Origin: Dryomyza anilis
Taxonomy: Eukaryota; Arthropoda; Insecta; Diptera; Dryomyzidae
Assembly (NCBI GenBank): GCA_951804985.1
Contig: OX638133.1
Span: 65,011,867-65,075,866 of the forward strand
DNA: 64,000 nucleotides
Direction of reading: 5' to 3'
Part shown: piece after piece, positions 45,761 to 58,383 of the stretch
Numbering within the stretch: position 1 is the first letter of the stretch
Layout: the number at the start of each line of letters is the position of its first letter
Notes under the pieces: generated by a model
What the model was told of the DNA's origin: nothing
What the model saw: only the letters and a program-made list of their open reading frames with translations
Databases searched by the model: none
Translations under genes and position numbers: made by a program

Positions 45761-46945
45761 TATTTATATATTTATATATTTATATATTTATATATTTATA
45801 TATTTATATATTTATATATTTATATATTTATATATTTATATATTTATATATTTATATATTTATATATTTATATATTTATATATTTATATATTTATATATT
45901 TATATATTTATATATTTATATATTTATATATTTATATATTTATATATTTATATATTTATATATTTATATATTTATATATTTATATATTTATATATTTATA
46001 TATTTATATATTTATATATTTATATATTTATATATTTATATATTTATATATTTATATATTTATATATTTATATATTTATATATTTATATATTTATATATT
46101 TATATATTTATATATTTATATATTTATATATTTATATATTTATATATTTATATATTTATATATTTATATATTTATATATTTATATATTTATATATTTATA
46201 TATTTATATATTTATATATTTATATATTTATATATTTATATATTTATATATTTATATATTTATATATTTATATATTTATATATTTATATATTTATATATT
46301 TATATATTTATATATTTATATATTTATATATTTATATATTTATATATTTATATATTTATATATTTATATATTTATATATTTATATATTTATATATTTATA
46401 TATTTATATATTTATATATTTATATATTTATATATTTATATATTTATATATTTATATATTTATATATTTATATATTTATATATTTATATATTTATATATT
46501 TATATATTTATATATTTATATATTTATATATTTATATATTTATATATTTATATATTTATATATTTATATATTTATATATTTATATATTTATATATTTATA
46601 TATTTATATATTTATATATTTATATATTTATATATTTATATATTTATATATTTATATATTTATATATTTATATATTTATATATTTATATATTTATATATT
46701 TATATATTTATATATTTATATATTTATATATTTATATATTTATATATTTATATATTTATATATTTATATATTTATATATTTATATATTTATATATTTATA
46801 TATTTATATATTTATATATTTATATATTTATATATTTATATATTTATATATTTATATATTTATATATTTATATATTTATATATTTATATATTTATATATT
46901 TATATATTTATATATTTATATATTTATATATTTATATATTTATAT
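45761..46945. repeat. Homogeneous 8-bp repeat (TATATATT)n
   Basis: About 148 uninterrupted copies of TATATATT over 1185 bases, with no visible variant. It reads as IFIYLYIY in several frames, so two ORFs of over 400 codons are artefacts. It is distinct from the simple TA tracts elsewhere. Confidence 0.97.
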
Positions 46946-46981
46946 TCTTCTTTTATTATTTCATTGTTAATTTTTGTACAG

Positions 46982-47073
46982 GTGGATGTTGTCCTCCTCA
47001 TCAAATCCAAGCACAGCATCAAATTGCAAAATTGATCTACCGTCCAGAAAATGCAGCAACAATTGATCTTTAA
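46982..47073 (+). pseudogene. Exon-like terminal segment (unidentified)
   Basis: It follows an acceptor-like TTAATTTTTGTACAG at 46967-46981. One frame reads [14 protein letters not shown], then [16 protein letters not shown], then TAA at 47071-47073. Composition is normal for protein, unlike surrounding DNA. An AATAAA at 47203-47208 lies about 130 bases downstream. It could be the last exon of a host gene whose intron holds the octamer tract, or a captured fragment. The protein is not recognised. An alternative ORF in the other frame simply continues the octamer. Confidence 0.35.
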
Positions 47074-48630
47074 CCTTCGGACTATTTATTTAATTTCAAT
47101 TTATATTATAGTAATGTTATGTGCATATTAATATTTATAATATTGTAATTTATCTCTTAATGTAAACTGCACTTCAATGTATAAACAACTTATTGTAAAA
47201 AAAATAAACACTGTAAAAAAAAAATATAAAAAATGTCTTAGCTTTGCCTGTCATCAATTTTCCTTTGGGTCTCAGATTACGTCCGACATTGTTTTGAATG
47301 TGTGTTTTAAAAGTCTGATCAAAATGTGTCATCAGCTTTGCTTCGCTCGTTTCTGATTGGCTGATTTTGAATATTTTCTCTCTGTTTTGTACGTAATTTT
47401 TCTCAGACATACTTCAGAAAAATAGGTGAGATGTCTATGTCGCGTTAAGTCTGATACAGCACCTATTTAGTTCGTAAATCTGAACAAGTCTCGCACACTT
47501 TTATCAGGGATGTCTTACGTTTTGATCGTAAAGACCAAAGACTATAAGACGAGCGACTTCGCAAAAGGCTTATTCAACATAGCAAAATCCTATTTTTGAT
47601 GATATTTTTAGGTACACGGATTGCATACATGAGCTCTGCCACATCTCTGCTGGCATTGTTGTTGTTTCCCCGTGTAAAATTTTTGACATCTCAAAACAGC
47701 TGTTTGTAAATTCAGAAGCTGAAAAATTTGTGAAAATTGCAAAATTTACACATTTTTTGCAACCGAACTACTCAAATGCAGAAGTTTTGAATTGCACGTA
47801 TTATGTCTAAAAATTACCACCATTTTTTTAAAACTATGCCTAAAATTCATAGTGTAAGAGAAAATTAAAAAAAATATTAACATTTTATCATAAAATATGG
47901 AAAATTGACGAGAAAAAAATAGCAATTTGGTGAATAAAACCAGCTGATTGTTTAGGCAATACAATGTGTCCCCTTTTTCATTAGTTTAGGGAAAAAGGGA
48001 CAAATCTTTTGCAAATATTGCAATATTGAAATAACTTTATTATACGAATTTTATGTTTATTTTAATATTTATAATATATAAACCGTAATTTTTTTATTAT
48101 GAAAACTTAACTTAACAAGTATAACTAAATATAACCAAATATTAAAATACAATATAGTAATTTTTTAGGTAAAAATTAGATATTCTATTTTATTTAGCTA
48201 AACAAATAAATGCCTAAAACTGCAAAATTTATTTTATATAAGTAAATAAAAGAAAACGTTGATTACGCTCGTATCGAAAATTTTAATGTTAATACGGTAT
48301 ATGTAATAAAAACATTTAAAATATTTGATTATGAAAAATATGAAATATTTGAAAGATATGTTACAAATTTTAGACGAAGAAAACTGAAAACTAAACGAAT
48401 GCACGCGATTATAAAAGATGCATGAACGGGGTTAGTTGGGTTTTTATATTTTTAATGCATCTAGTAAATCCAATAATTTTTAAAATATTAAATTACAATA
48501 AGAATAAAATATTGATAACATAAAAATTATTTTTTAATTTATTCATGATATCTAACTAAAATAAAAAGACAAATTAAATACAATTTCAAATTTATTTTAT
48601 TAATACAAATAAATCTGGTAACATCGATGA
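47074..48630. other. AT-rich non-coding DNA
   Basis: After the AATAAA at 47203, 47220-47740 is of mixed composition and the rest is strongly AT-rich. No ORF with recognisable content, termini or tandem repeats were found. Confidence 0.45.
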
Positions 48631-48790
48631 CTAAGTTGGTAGTGTATTCGAATCCAAGCCAAATGTTTCGTAGTCCACATTCAAATCTCAGCTGGGAACT
48701 GTCAACATCTGAAAATAGAAAAATGTTTTTCTTGTCGTTGCAACCTCTCGGCAGAGAACGGCGAAAATATTTATTATTATAATAAAACTA
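48631..48790 (+). mobile_element. Decayed tRNA-like SINE
   Basis: An A-box-like TAAGTTGGTAGTGTATTCG, a B-box-like ACATTCAAATCTC about 40 bases on, and a body block CTCTCGGCAGAGAACGGC like that of the SINE at 31567-31855. An (ATT)n-like tail ends it. It is strongly diverged, with no clear target duplication. Confidence 0.55.
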
Positions 48791-50258
48791 AATAAATATG
48801 TGTTTAAATTTTTTAGTATTATATTTTGTAAAATTTTATTCAATACACAAAACAATGTCGAGTTTCTAATTTTATTGTATACAAATAATGAGAAAAATTA
48901 CAAAAATCAGTTATATTTGTTAATACAACGAAAAATGAGATCATAATTTATTTAATTAAATTTACAGTTAATAAATGAAATAAAATTCATACATATCAGA
49001 CGTTGCGCCTAAACGAAGCATCCATTCCGACTTTCTAAATCGTTTAAAGAAAAAATTAATTAATTTAAACCATACCACCTATGCAGAACAAATTATAAAT
49101 GCAGAATAGAAAAATTGAGTACATGAGAGTTGATTTTCTTTAATAAACAATTTAGAAAAAATGATGAACATTGTAAACCTTACAATGTGCAAAATACAAT
49201 TACTATAAATATTTATAAAGTGTCCTACTTCAATAAAAATATTTTTAAAAATTAGAAAATAAAAATATGATTGTCCCTAAATATGTGACCACCACTGTAT
49301 GAGCCTTTTATAAAAATTTTTGAATAAATTCATATATTTTCTTTGGAAAAGGAACATATATCTTTATTTGAAATACTGCTGTAAAGTTCAACAATAAAAT
49401 AGCGCAGAAATAAAATGGACATACTGAAATACCCTTATATCATGAAAATTAAATAATCTCCAAACTGAATAAAGTAACACCAACATTCGTTTTTACTATT
49501 TCTTTTAAAATAAATTAAATAGAACCCAAAATTAAAAAGCAACCTAAAAATTAAACAATAATCTTAAGTTAAGCGAATATGTGTACCAGTGCCTCCAGTG
49601 CAAAATACTCGTCGAACATTTAAGCAAGTTATCAATTATTTTAAATTGATAACAGCACATCGCACATTAACCGAGACTTATGTACACATGTTCGATCAAA
49701 TATGAGACAGGATTAAAAGTTAAAACATGCACAATTTTATAATATTTGTTAATAAAAGTGGTCAATGCAATTTAGCAGATGTCCAATTAGCACGTGAATC
49801 AGGAAGAAACCTGTGCACATCTATTTAATAGATACGCTAACTGCAGATCAGCAAAATACATTGCACATAATTTTAAAAATGTATAACGCACCTTTCATCG
49901 CTAGGGAATATGTGCAGCTTGCTCCATCCACTGCACCCGCAAACGAATTTTTTCGAAGGCATACTTTCCTAGCCTTTTGTCCTCCAACTGCAATAGGTAT
50001 TGTCTTCAACGAATTGTACAAGTTTCCAGTTAATCCAGCTTCCACTTTTGCAATTTAAATCCACAGCAATTGGTTTCTGAAATAAAGAAAAACACTATTA
50101 GTGACTTGATAAACTGAATTTGTTATTAAACTGCTGTTTGGCGCGAACGTCAAAAGTCGTGGTGAATATGTTGAATAAATAGAGGGAAAAATGTCTAAAA
50201 ACAAAAATTCGAAGGCATTATTGTCCAAGTTGAATAAAAGTTGTCTAAGTTGAATAAA
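48791..50258. other. AT-rich DNA with an exon-like patch
   Basis: A perfect inverted repeat, GTTATCAATT with AATTGATAAC around 6 bases, lies at 49628-49653. At 49965-50076 on minus, an acceptor-like TTTCTTTATTTCAG is followed by 112 bases ending in a GTATGC donor-like site, and the whole patch 49820-50076 is GC-richer than its surroundings with open frames on both strands. I do not recognise the product. The block at 50212-50245 (GAAGGCATTATTGTCCAAGT) repeats part of the Tc1-like element near 23110. Confidence 0.35.
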
Positions 50259-52199
50259 AAACGTATGTGAAGTTAACAACTCCGTTTCAACAACGAAACG
50301 GGTGGAATCAACATCTGCCACCAAATGTAGGCAGATCTGAATTTCACTCCGTTTCCGCCCCGTTCTATGAAATTTCAAACGTCAGTGCGCAGAGTTGCCA
50401 TATTAATAATCTTGATTTTGCCATTGTAATGATTATTTCATTATTATTTAATGCTCTTGTAAAACGAATTAAAACCTATTTGTTTGTATGCGCATTGCTG
50501 TGAAAATCCTTAAAATGAAAAATCCTCTATAGTTGTTGAAAGATATTATTGGATATTTCACAAAATAAAAAATATAATAAAATATAAAAAGTTTATAATT
50601 TTCTACAATTTCTACAGTTTGGAAAACGTTTCATACTGGTATTTTACCAGTAACATTTTAATTCCGGAACGGTAATCGTTCATTGCCATCATTTTGGTAA
50701 CAGTTACGATATTTCATATAAAACAGTATGAAACGAATAAAAGTAAATGTACAATACCTGGAAAAATTAATACATGGAACTATTAATACATACATCAAAT
50801 GGTCGTATTATTAAGTACTTGATGATAAATTTTCTTCTGAGTATAATAATAAAAAAACGAAAAACCTAAAATAATTTTTACTAAAAACATAAACTGTATT
50901 TACCAAGTATTTTTTCCAAAAACCCAATTATATTTTTAAGATATTCAAACGATATCGTAATTATGACATAATGCACAAAAAATCAAATATTTATTTCTTT
51001 ACTATTTTTAATAATTTTTGAGAAGAGATTTGGAGGAATATTTATACAAATCTTCTGTATCGTTTTCATGAAAACGACCCATGCGGGTAATAAATTCTCA
51101 GGTGATATTTTATATTATATTGATTTTACGATATTAAAACCATTTTCTGCATTTGCGTTTATATGGACTAAAAATTGTTGAAGTAATTTTGGTAAACACT
51201 AAACATACAATAGTTTTGCAGAAAAAAATTACACAATTTTTTTATGACATTAAAAAGTATAATAAAATGTGTCGTTGAGAATCAAAAAGGCTTAACCCAT
51301 TTTTGGAAAAAAAAGATAAACTAGGCCAGAATTCCTATTCTAGAGCTGGTATTACATATATTGTATTTTTAAAATTTCAGAATTTAACGTTTTTAACCAC
51401 ATTTTAATAAGTATGTTATTTGATATACATTAAAACATAGAAGTTTGCATCAAAAATTTCCAAAAATTCATGATTTGAAAAATTATTCGAAATAAATTGG
51501 GACATCTACATTTTTCTGCAAGTATTGGATATTTTGGAAATTGTGCCACACTATTATTATTGTTAGCTCAATTAAATGACACTTCGAGTTGATCTACTCA
51601 ATTTTTTGACTTTTTTCTCCTTCTGTGAAATTTGCTTTCTGTTGGTTGCTATCTTTTGCCTGTAAGATATCGATATAACTTCATACTATTTTAAGAAAGG
51701 ATTTTTTTACTGCAAGATAATATTTTTGCCTGAAAATATTGGACAAAGTCTAAACAAACTATATCTAAAATATTACATCATTTGTCATTTTTACTTCCTG
51801 AGATGAAATATCCTTTGAACTGTTTCTGCGGAATACAAAAGCGTTTCTCATTTTCGAATTTTATAAATTTAAATTTAATCTAAATTCAAAATCTTTAAAT
51901 ATGTTGATATCACTATTATTAATAATCCAAGTACATTCTGTTTTACTGTTTGAAATTTAATATAGTTTGACAACAACATTTTTCAATTTTTCCCTTTATC
52001 ACTATTTAGAGAAGCCTCTATGATTGAAATAATATAATAAAATTAGTGAATATTCAAAATACATAGGTAATAAACGTCATACATACTGTCTAAAGACGAC
52101 GGATACTCAAATACTTCAATCACGTATACGTATCGCTATAGCGATTCGTACCGCTACAGAACTTTTATATGATTGCCATCGAATTACAGTAGGCGATAG

Positions 52200-52375
<176 letters not shown>

Positions 52376-53527
52376 ATATTTTTTCTTTTGTAGTATAATT
52401 ATATTTGATTCTAAATTACACAAAAAATACACAAGGAGATCAATAATGTACTGTTTTTGGGTAATTACACAAAAAGTGGCAACATTGACACAACTACATT
52501 TCTTTACAAAGAGAACGAAGTGAAAATCAGATCTGCCTACTTTTGGTGGCAGATGTTGATTCCACCCGTTCCTGTTGTTGAATCAGTGTTGTTAACTTCA
52601 CGCATATGTGGAATCAACATCTGCCACCAAAAGTAGGCAGATCTAATTTCACTTCGTTCTCTTTGTAAAGAAGTGTAGTTGTGTCAGTGTTGCCAATTTT
52701 TGTGTAATTCCACAAAAACAGTGCATTTTTGATCTCATTGTGTATTTTTGTGTATTTTTTGTGTAATTTAGAATCAAATAAAATTATACCACAAAAGAAA
52801 AATTTAAAGAGTTTCAAGAATATTTCCAAATATATATATGTATGAAACACTATCGCCTACTGTAATTCGATGGCAATCATATAAAAGTTCTGTAGCGGTA
52901 CGAATCGCTATAGCGATACGTATACGTGATTGAAGTATTTGAGTATCCGTCGTCTTTAGACAGTATATATGACGAATTTATTACCTATGTATTTTGAATA
53001 TTAACTAATTTTATTATATTATTTCAATCATAGAGGCCTCTCTAAATAGTGATGAAGGGAAAAATTGAAAAATGTTGTTGTCAAACTATATTAAATTTCA
53101 AACATTAAAACAGAATGTACTTGGATTATTAATAATAGTGATATCAACATATTTAAAGATTTTGAATTTAGATTAAATTTAAATTTATAAAATTCGAAAA
53201 TGAGAAACGCTTTTGTATTCCGCAGAAACAGTTCAAAGGATGTTTTATCTCAGGAAGTAGAAATGACAAATGATGTAATATTTTAGATATAGTTTGTTTA
53301 GACTTTGCCCAATATTTTCAGTCAAAAATATTATCTTGCAGTAAAAAAATCCTTTCTTAAAATAGTATGAAGTTATATCGATATCTTACAGGCAAAAGAT
53401 AGCAACCAATAGAAAGCAAATTTCACAGAAGGAGAAAAAAGTCAAAAAATTGAGTAGATCAACTCGAAGTGTCATTTAATTGAGCTAACAATAATAATAG
53501 TGTGGCACAATTTCCAAAATATCCAAT

Positions 53528-55374
53528 CCCAGCAAGACATGCCTTACCGAAACTCCAACACAAAGACAATATTATATTTTCTCACTCATACATAACTAAT
53601 TTGAAATACATCCCTGCAGGATCAATGATAGATATATGACCCGTAATTTTACTAGTAATGAAAACTGTTATTTTTTGCGCGTTGGTTTGCCACCATTTTT
53701 TATTTGTAGGTTATTCATTACGTTTGCCACAGCAGCCGCTACAGCAGGTGTAGAAAATAGATTTTACTTAAATTATAAACAATTGATAAAAAGAAAGTAT
53801 ATTAAAAAGAGTATTTTTATAGATTGCTTATTTATCTATTTATATTACAGATATCATCAAAATGGAAGGGTCGTCTGCATTAAACAAATGCATGGAAGGA
53901 AGCAAAACAACGGCAAACAAAAGTCGTTTTAATAGAAAATCTGCAAAGCAAGCATTACATTACGCAATAAAAATGAAAACTAAAGAATTTTGGTTTTATT
54001 TGGTTTAATTTGGTTAGATTACTAATTATTTAACCGTCCCTAACCTCAAAATTCGATCAGTTTATTTTACGTAAATTATTTCGTAAATTTACCTGTAATT
54101 TAATCGTTACTTATTACCAAAAGAACAGTGACAGACATATATTCAATTGTATTTCATTGTAGATGAGTGAGAAAGAGATAAAAATTCACACGCACACAAA
54201 AGTTTCGGTATATTTTATCCCGACGCTCTTAACAATCCCAGCCAACGCAAGAACTCCGAAAAGATTGTTTTCACAAACTTTTGCCTGAGCCTGAGCGCTC
54301 ATGTTTCATTCAGAAAAGAGTCTTGAAATATACATTTTCTGATAAAAATGCGTCATTCAGACCTGATCATAGGTAGAAGACTCTTTTGTGAGTCTTGTTT
54401 CGGAGCCTAAAAACAATCTAGAAAATGAGCCTGAACATAAACTAAAAATGCTCTTGTAACTGAATCTTATAAGATTCATTTTTTGTTGAAAATAGCTTCA
54501 GAAAAGGCTCCCAGAACCTAATAAGCAGGAAATTGATCTGTACCGGAAATTAATTTTTTTAAATAAGTAAATTCTTGCAATATTATTAACAAAACAGGTT
54601 AAATTGTTTAATATATTAAATTGTGCATTTTAACAAAAAGAATTAAAGAACAAAAAAAAAGGACAAAAGTAACATAAACAAAGATGTCAAACTTTGGAAT
54701 CGACTAAGTGGACCAACGGACGCTGATCGTTCGTAGTTTCATGCAACCCTAGCAGACGCCGTCGCCCTGCGCTATTACATAATTGGTATTGGGTGCATGT
54801 GCAGCGTTGTAGACCTCATTGAAATTACAGATGTTTCCATTTCATTATTTTTTTTCCTTAAAAATTACGTATCATCGTTACTCTAAACTGCGCACCATCA
54901 CCGATTCACGTGACGCCAATTGGTCGTTCCATTTCATGCGGTATCGATGAACCTTCCGAGCCGCCACGTCCTAGCTTGCCAAAGTCGCCATCGCGTCATT
55001 GGAACCATTCGCATTGTTTATAGGACATATAAGAGACGCAGCCGACTAAAATAAATATGAATTAATATTAATACTAATATAGTATTAATAATATTATATT
55101 ATTACCTTTTAACAGCAATTGAAAAACGTAATTATTTGTTGAATGTCACAATTGTTTTTGAAAATAATTTTTTTGTTGCTTGATAAAAAAATTAAATTGT
55201 ACTAAAACACTTGTGGTATGAAATCAAAACATTCAAGTTAGATTCAAGATACTGGAGCCTGATTATAACTTGAACTCTAGCGTTAGCTGGGATGTTATAG
55301 AAACTTTTACTGAAACTTTCAGTTTTTCTACTAGTAATATGACTGCTAACATGACCGGCAGTGTTCTTACTGGG
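53528..55374. mobile_element. CCCAGCAAGA-ended element, copy 1
   Basis: The ends are CCCAGCAAGACATGCC and the reverse complement of CCCAGTAAGAACACTGCC, flanked by AT on both sides. The FB2 left arm preserves the empty site (rc CCAATACTTGC), so the target duplication is AT and the insertion postdates the palindrome. Without the nested element (54237-55291) it is about 0.79 kb. Near the left end is a segment with exon-like features: TTTGTAG before 53707, FATAAATAGVENRF in one frame, and ACAG before ATATCATCAAAATGGAAGGG at about 53851, reading MEGSSALNKCMEGSK. Copy 2 carries the same segment. The termini fit no superfamily that I can name with confidence. Confidence 0.85.
54237..55291. mobile_element. 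CCCAGC-ended element nested in copy 1
   Basis: The ends are CCCAGCCAACGCAAGAACTC and the reverse complement of CCCAGCTAACGCTAGAGTTC, again flanked by AT (54235-54236 and 55292-55293). It is 1055 bp and related in terminus to its host but a different subfamily. A GC-richer part (54690-55020) has no identified product. Confidence 0.8.
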
Positions 55375-55544
55375 ATACTTGCAGAAAAATGTAGATGTCC
55401 CAATTTATTTCGAACAATTTTTCAAATCATGAATTTTTGGAAATTTTTGATGTAAACTTCTATGTTTTAATGTATATCAAATAACATACTTATTAAAATG
55501 TTGTTAAAAACGTTAAATTCTGAAATTTTAAAAATACAATATAA

Positions 55545-55764
55545 CACACAGAAAAAAATTCCCTCAAATCCCATTAAATTTGGTTAATAGGACAAATATT
55601 GATTTAATAGTATACAAAAAATAAATCTTTTCATATAAAATCAATGGCAATGTCATGGTATTTCCTAGTATTTAATGGTATATTCCGATTAAAATAATAA
55701 TTTATACTATTGACTATTTTTTATAGTAAAAAACTATTATTTATATAGTATTTTTTTCTGAGTG
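55545..55764. mobile_element. Short CAC-ended MITE (220 bp)
   Basis: It begins CACACAGAAAAAAATTCC and ends TATTTTTTTCTGAGTG, the reverse complement of CACTCAGAAAAAAATA, flanked by AA. In the FB2 left arm the site is empty (GGTATTACATATATTG at about 51353), consistent with a 2-bp duplication and one substitution. Its ends resemble those of the MITE at 44351-45283 (CACTCACAGAAAAAA). Confidence 0.85.
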
Positions 55765-56822
55765 AAGTAATACCAGCTCCAGAATACGAATTATGGCCTA
55801 GTTTATCTTTTTTCCAAAAATGGGTTAAACCTGTTTGATTCTCAACGACACATTTTATTATACTTTTTAATGTCATAAAAATTTTTTTTTTTCATTTTGC
55901 TTCAACAATTTTTAGTCCATATAAACGCAAATGCAGAAAATGGTTTTAATATAGTAAAATCAATATAAAATAAAATATCACCTGAGAATTTATTACCCGC
56001 ATGGGTCGTTTTCATGAAAACGATACAGAAGATTTGTATAAATAGTCCTCCAAATCCTCTGCTTAAAAATTATTAAAAATAGTAAAGAAATAAAAATTTG
56101 ATTTTTTGTGCATTATGTCATAATTACGATATCGTTTGAATATCTTAAAAATATAATTGGGTTTTTGGAAAAAATACTTGATACAGTTTATGTTTTTAGT
56201 AAAAATTATTTTAGGTTTTTCGTTTTTTAATTATTATACTCAGAAAAAAATTTATCATCAAGTACTTAATAGTACGACCATTTGGTGTATGTATTAATAG
56301 TTTCATGTATTAATTTTTCCAGGTATTGTACATTTACTTTTATTCGTTTCATACTGTTTTATATGAAATATCGTAACTGTTACCAAAATGATGGCAATGA
56401 ACGATTACCGTTCCGGAATTAAAATGTTACTGCTAAAATACCAGTATGAAACGTTTTCCAAACTGTAGAAATTGTAGAAAATTATAAACTTTTTATATTT
56501 TATGATTTTTATATTTTGTGAAATATCCAATAATATCTTTCAACAACTATAGAGGATTTTTCATTTTAAGGATTTTCACAGCCATGCGCATACAAACAAA
56601 GAGGTTTTAATTCGTTTTACAAAAGCATTAAATAATCATATATTTATCGATTATTACAATGGCAAAATCGAGATTATTAATATGGCAACTCTGCGCACTG
56701 ACGTTTGAAATTTCATAGAACGGGGCGGAAATGGAGTGAAATTCAGATCTGCCTACTTTTGGTGGCAGATGTTGATTCCACCCGTTTCGTTGTTGAAACG
56801 GAGTTGTTAACTTCACATACGT

Positions 56823-56962
56823 TGATTCCACCCGTTCTGTTGTTGAAACAGTGTTGTTAACTTCACGCAAATACTTTTGTGTACTTAATTACGGACGTTC
56901 GCAACACTGGGTAGTACCCAGTGTTGCGTTCTTTCCTAATTTCGCAATTAACCTGGTCATAT
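56823..56962. other. FB2 right outer flank
   Basis: Contains an extra copy of the TTGATTCCACCCGTT...GTTGTTAACTTCAC unit (56820-56870) and a short inverted repeat of GCAACACTGGGTA with TACCCAGTGTTGC at about 56900-56926. Confidence 0.6.
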
Positions 56963-58153
56963 CCCAGCAAGACATGCCTTACCGAAACTCCAACACAAAG
57001 ACAATATTATTTTTTCTCACTCATACATAAATAATTTGAAATACATCCCTGCAGGATCAATGATAGATATATGACCCGTAATATTACTAGTAATAAAAAC
57101 TAATATTTTTTGTGCGTTGGTTTGCCTCCATTTTTTATTTTTAGGTTATTCATTACGTTTGCAGCCGCTACAGCAGGAGTTGAAAAAAGATTTTAGTTAA
57201 ACTATAAACAATTGATAAACACTAAAAGAAAGTATATTGAAAAGGGTATTTTTATATATTGCTTATTTATCTAAAAGTTTTTCAATAAGAGCGCTACAAA
57301 AGTTTTCGCAAGGAACGCTACAAAAGTAGAGCAACAGGGACAGCAAACGCCGCCATATTTCTTGCCGCTTCTTTGACATTTCTCTTCAGTAAGGCTTGCC
57401 ATTTCATGATGGAAAGATATACGAGCCAACAATGAGTTGAAATTATTAAAATTTACTACAGAAATTCGAATTCGTATATCTTTCCATCATGAAATGGCAA
57501 ACCTTACTGAAGAAAAATGTTAAAAGATCGGCAAGAAATATGGCGTCGTTTGATGTCCCTGTCGCTCTACTTTTGTATCGTCCCTGTTAATAAACCTTTT
57601 ATTTATATTATAGATATCATCAAAGTGGAAGGGTCGTCTGCATTAAACAAATGCATGGAAGGAAGCTGGCATCGATTTTCTGAAGTTGTCTTGACGCTCA
57701 GGCTTGAAGTCTACGATATTGGTTGGATGACATATAACGGGATAATTAATTGAAAAATGCCCTTTTTGTTGTCCCATATGAGGATCCCCTTTTTTTACTT
57801 ATTTTGCAGGATTAAGTCAATATTTAAAAGAAAAAACTAAATGTAGGTTAATTTGATATCGAGTTGAAAATAAGGCTGAATCTTGATTTTAAGTAAACGT
57901 TGAAATCAATTTAAGAATTAGTGATAATATTGGTTTGAAAATAAGGGAACTTTCAAGTTAAGGTTAAGCTACCAGTTTTTATTGAGAAAGGTATGATTCT
58001 TAAATTTAGGTTAAAGGTGTTTCAAACGTTAACCTCAAATCTACGATATGAAAGTAATGATTGATTTCAAAGTATTCGCAAGTTAATATTAAGTGCAATG
58101 GCATATTGGGAAGAAATATTACTGCTCACATGACCGATAGTGTTCTTGCTGGG
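56963..58153. mobile_element. CCCAGCAAGA-ended element, copy 2
   Basis: The ends are CCCAGCAAGACATGCCTT and the reverse complement of CCCAGCAAGAACACTATC, flanked by AT on both sides. It is 1191 bp, or 864 bp without the nested MITE at 57274-57600, close to the size of copy 1. The exon-like segment is conserved: the TTTTTAG before GTTATTCATTACG, and TTATAG before ATATCATCAAAGTGGAAGGG at about 57613, where the start ATG of copy 1 is GTG. The 78-codon ORF 57517-57753 spans this junction and is not a gene. Confidence 0.85.
57274..57600. mobile_element. Hairpin MITE nested in copy 2
   Basis: Present in copy 2 and absent at the homologous site of copy 1 (CTTATTTATCTATTTATATT). Nearly the whole 327 bp folds: CTTGCCATTTCATGATGGAA at about 57396 pairs with TTCCATCATGAAATGGCAA at about 57482, and outward AGGGACAGCAAACG pairs with GATGTCCCTGTCG. 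Both sides have CTACAAAAGTAGAGC-type blocks. Imperfect ends begin AAAAG. Confidence 0.8.
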
Positions 58154-58290
58154 ATGGGTACTCAAATGTAATGCTTGGTTTTCACTATGTCATTTTTATG
58201 TTAGAAAATTTCTCAAATTTGTTGTTTTTCGATATGACAAAGTTCTAAAAAAATTCCAACATGTTGGCATTTTGATATCGACTGAGTTGG
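58154..58290. other. Flank between copy 2 and the LINE
   Basis: Contains TTGGTTTTCACTATGTCATT at about 58188, whose reverse complement occurs at about 63725-63745 on the other side of the LINE, also next to a CCCAGCAAGAAC end. Otherwise no feature. Confidence 0.5.
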
Positions 58291-58383
58291 TTTTTTTTTT
58301 TTTTTTTAATGTGGGATAAAAAATAGAGCCACAGCACTCAGACAGGGTTATATCCATTGTGCTGTGACCCAGTTCCCTGGTTT

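Noticed and set aside
45731..47035. ORFs of 434 and 406 codons on plus
   Set aside because: They are translations of the TATATATT repeat (IFIYLYIY) and have no protein character. Only the short segment after 46981 was kept as exon-like.
48631..48700. Functional tRNA gene
   Set aside because: A- and B-box-like motifs are present but no cloverleaf with acceptor stem can be closed, and the body matches a SINE.
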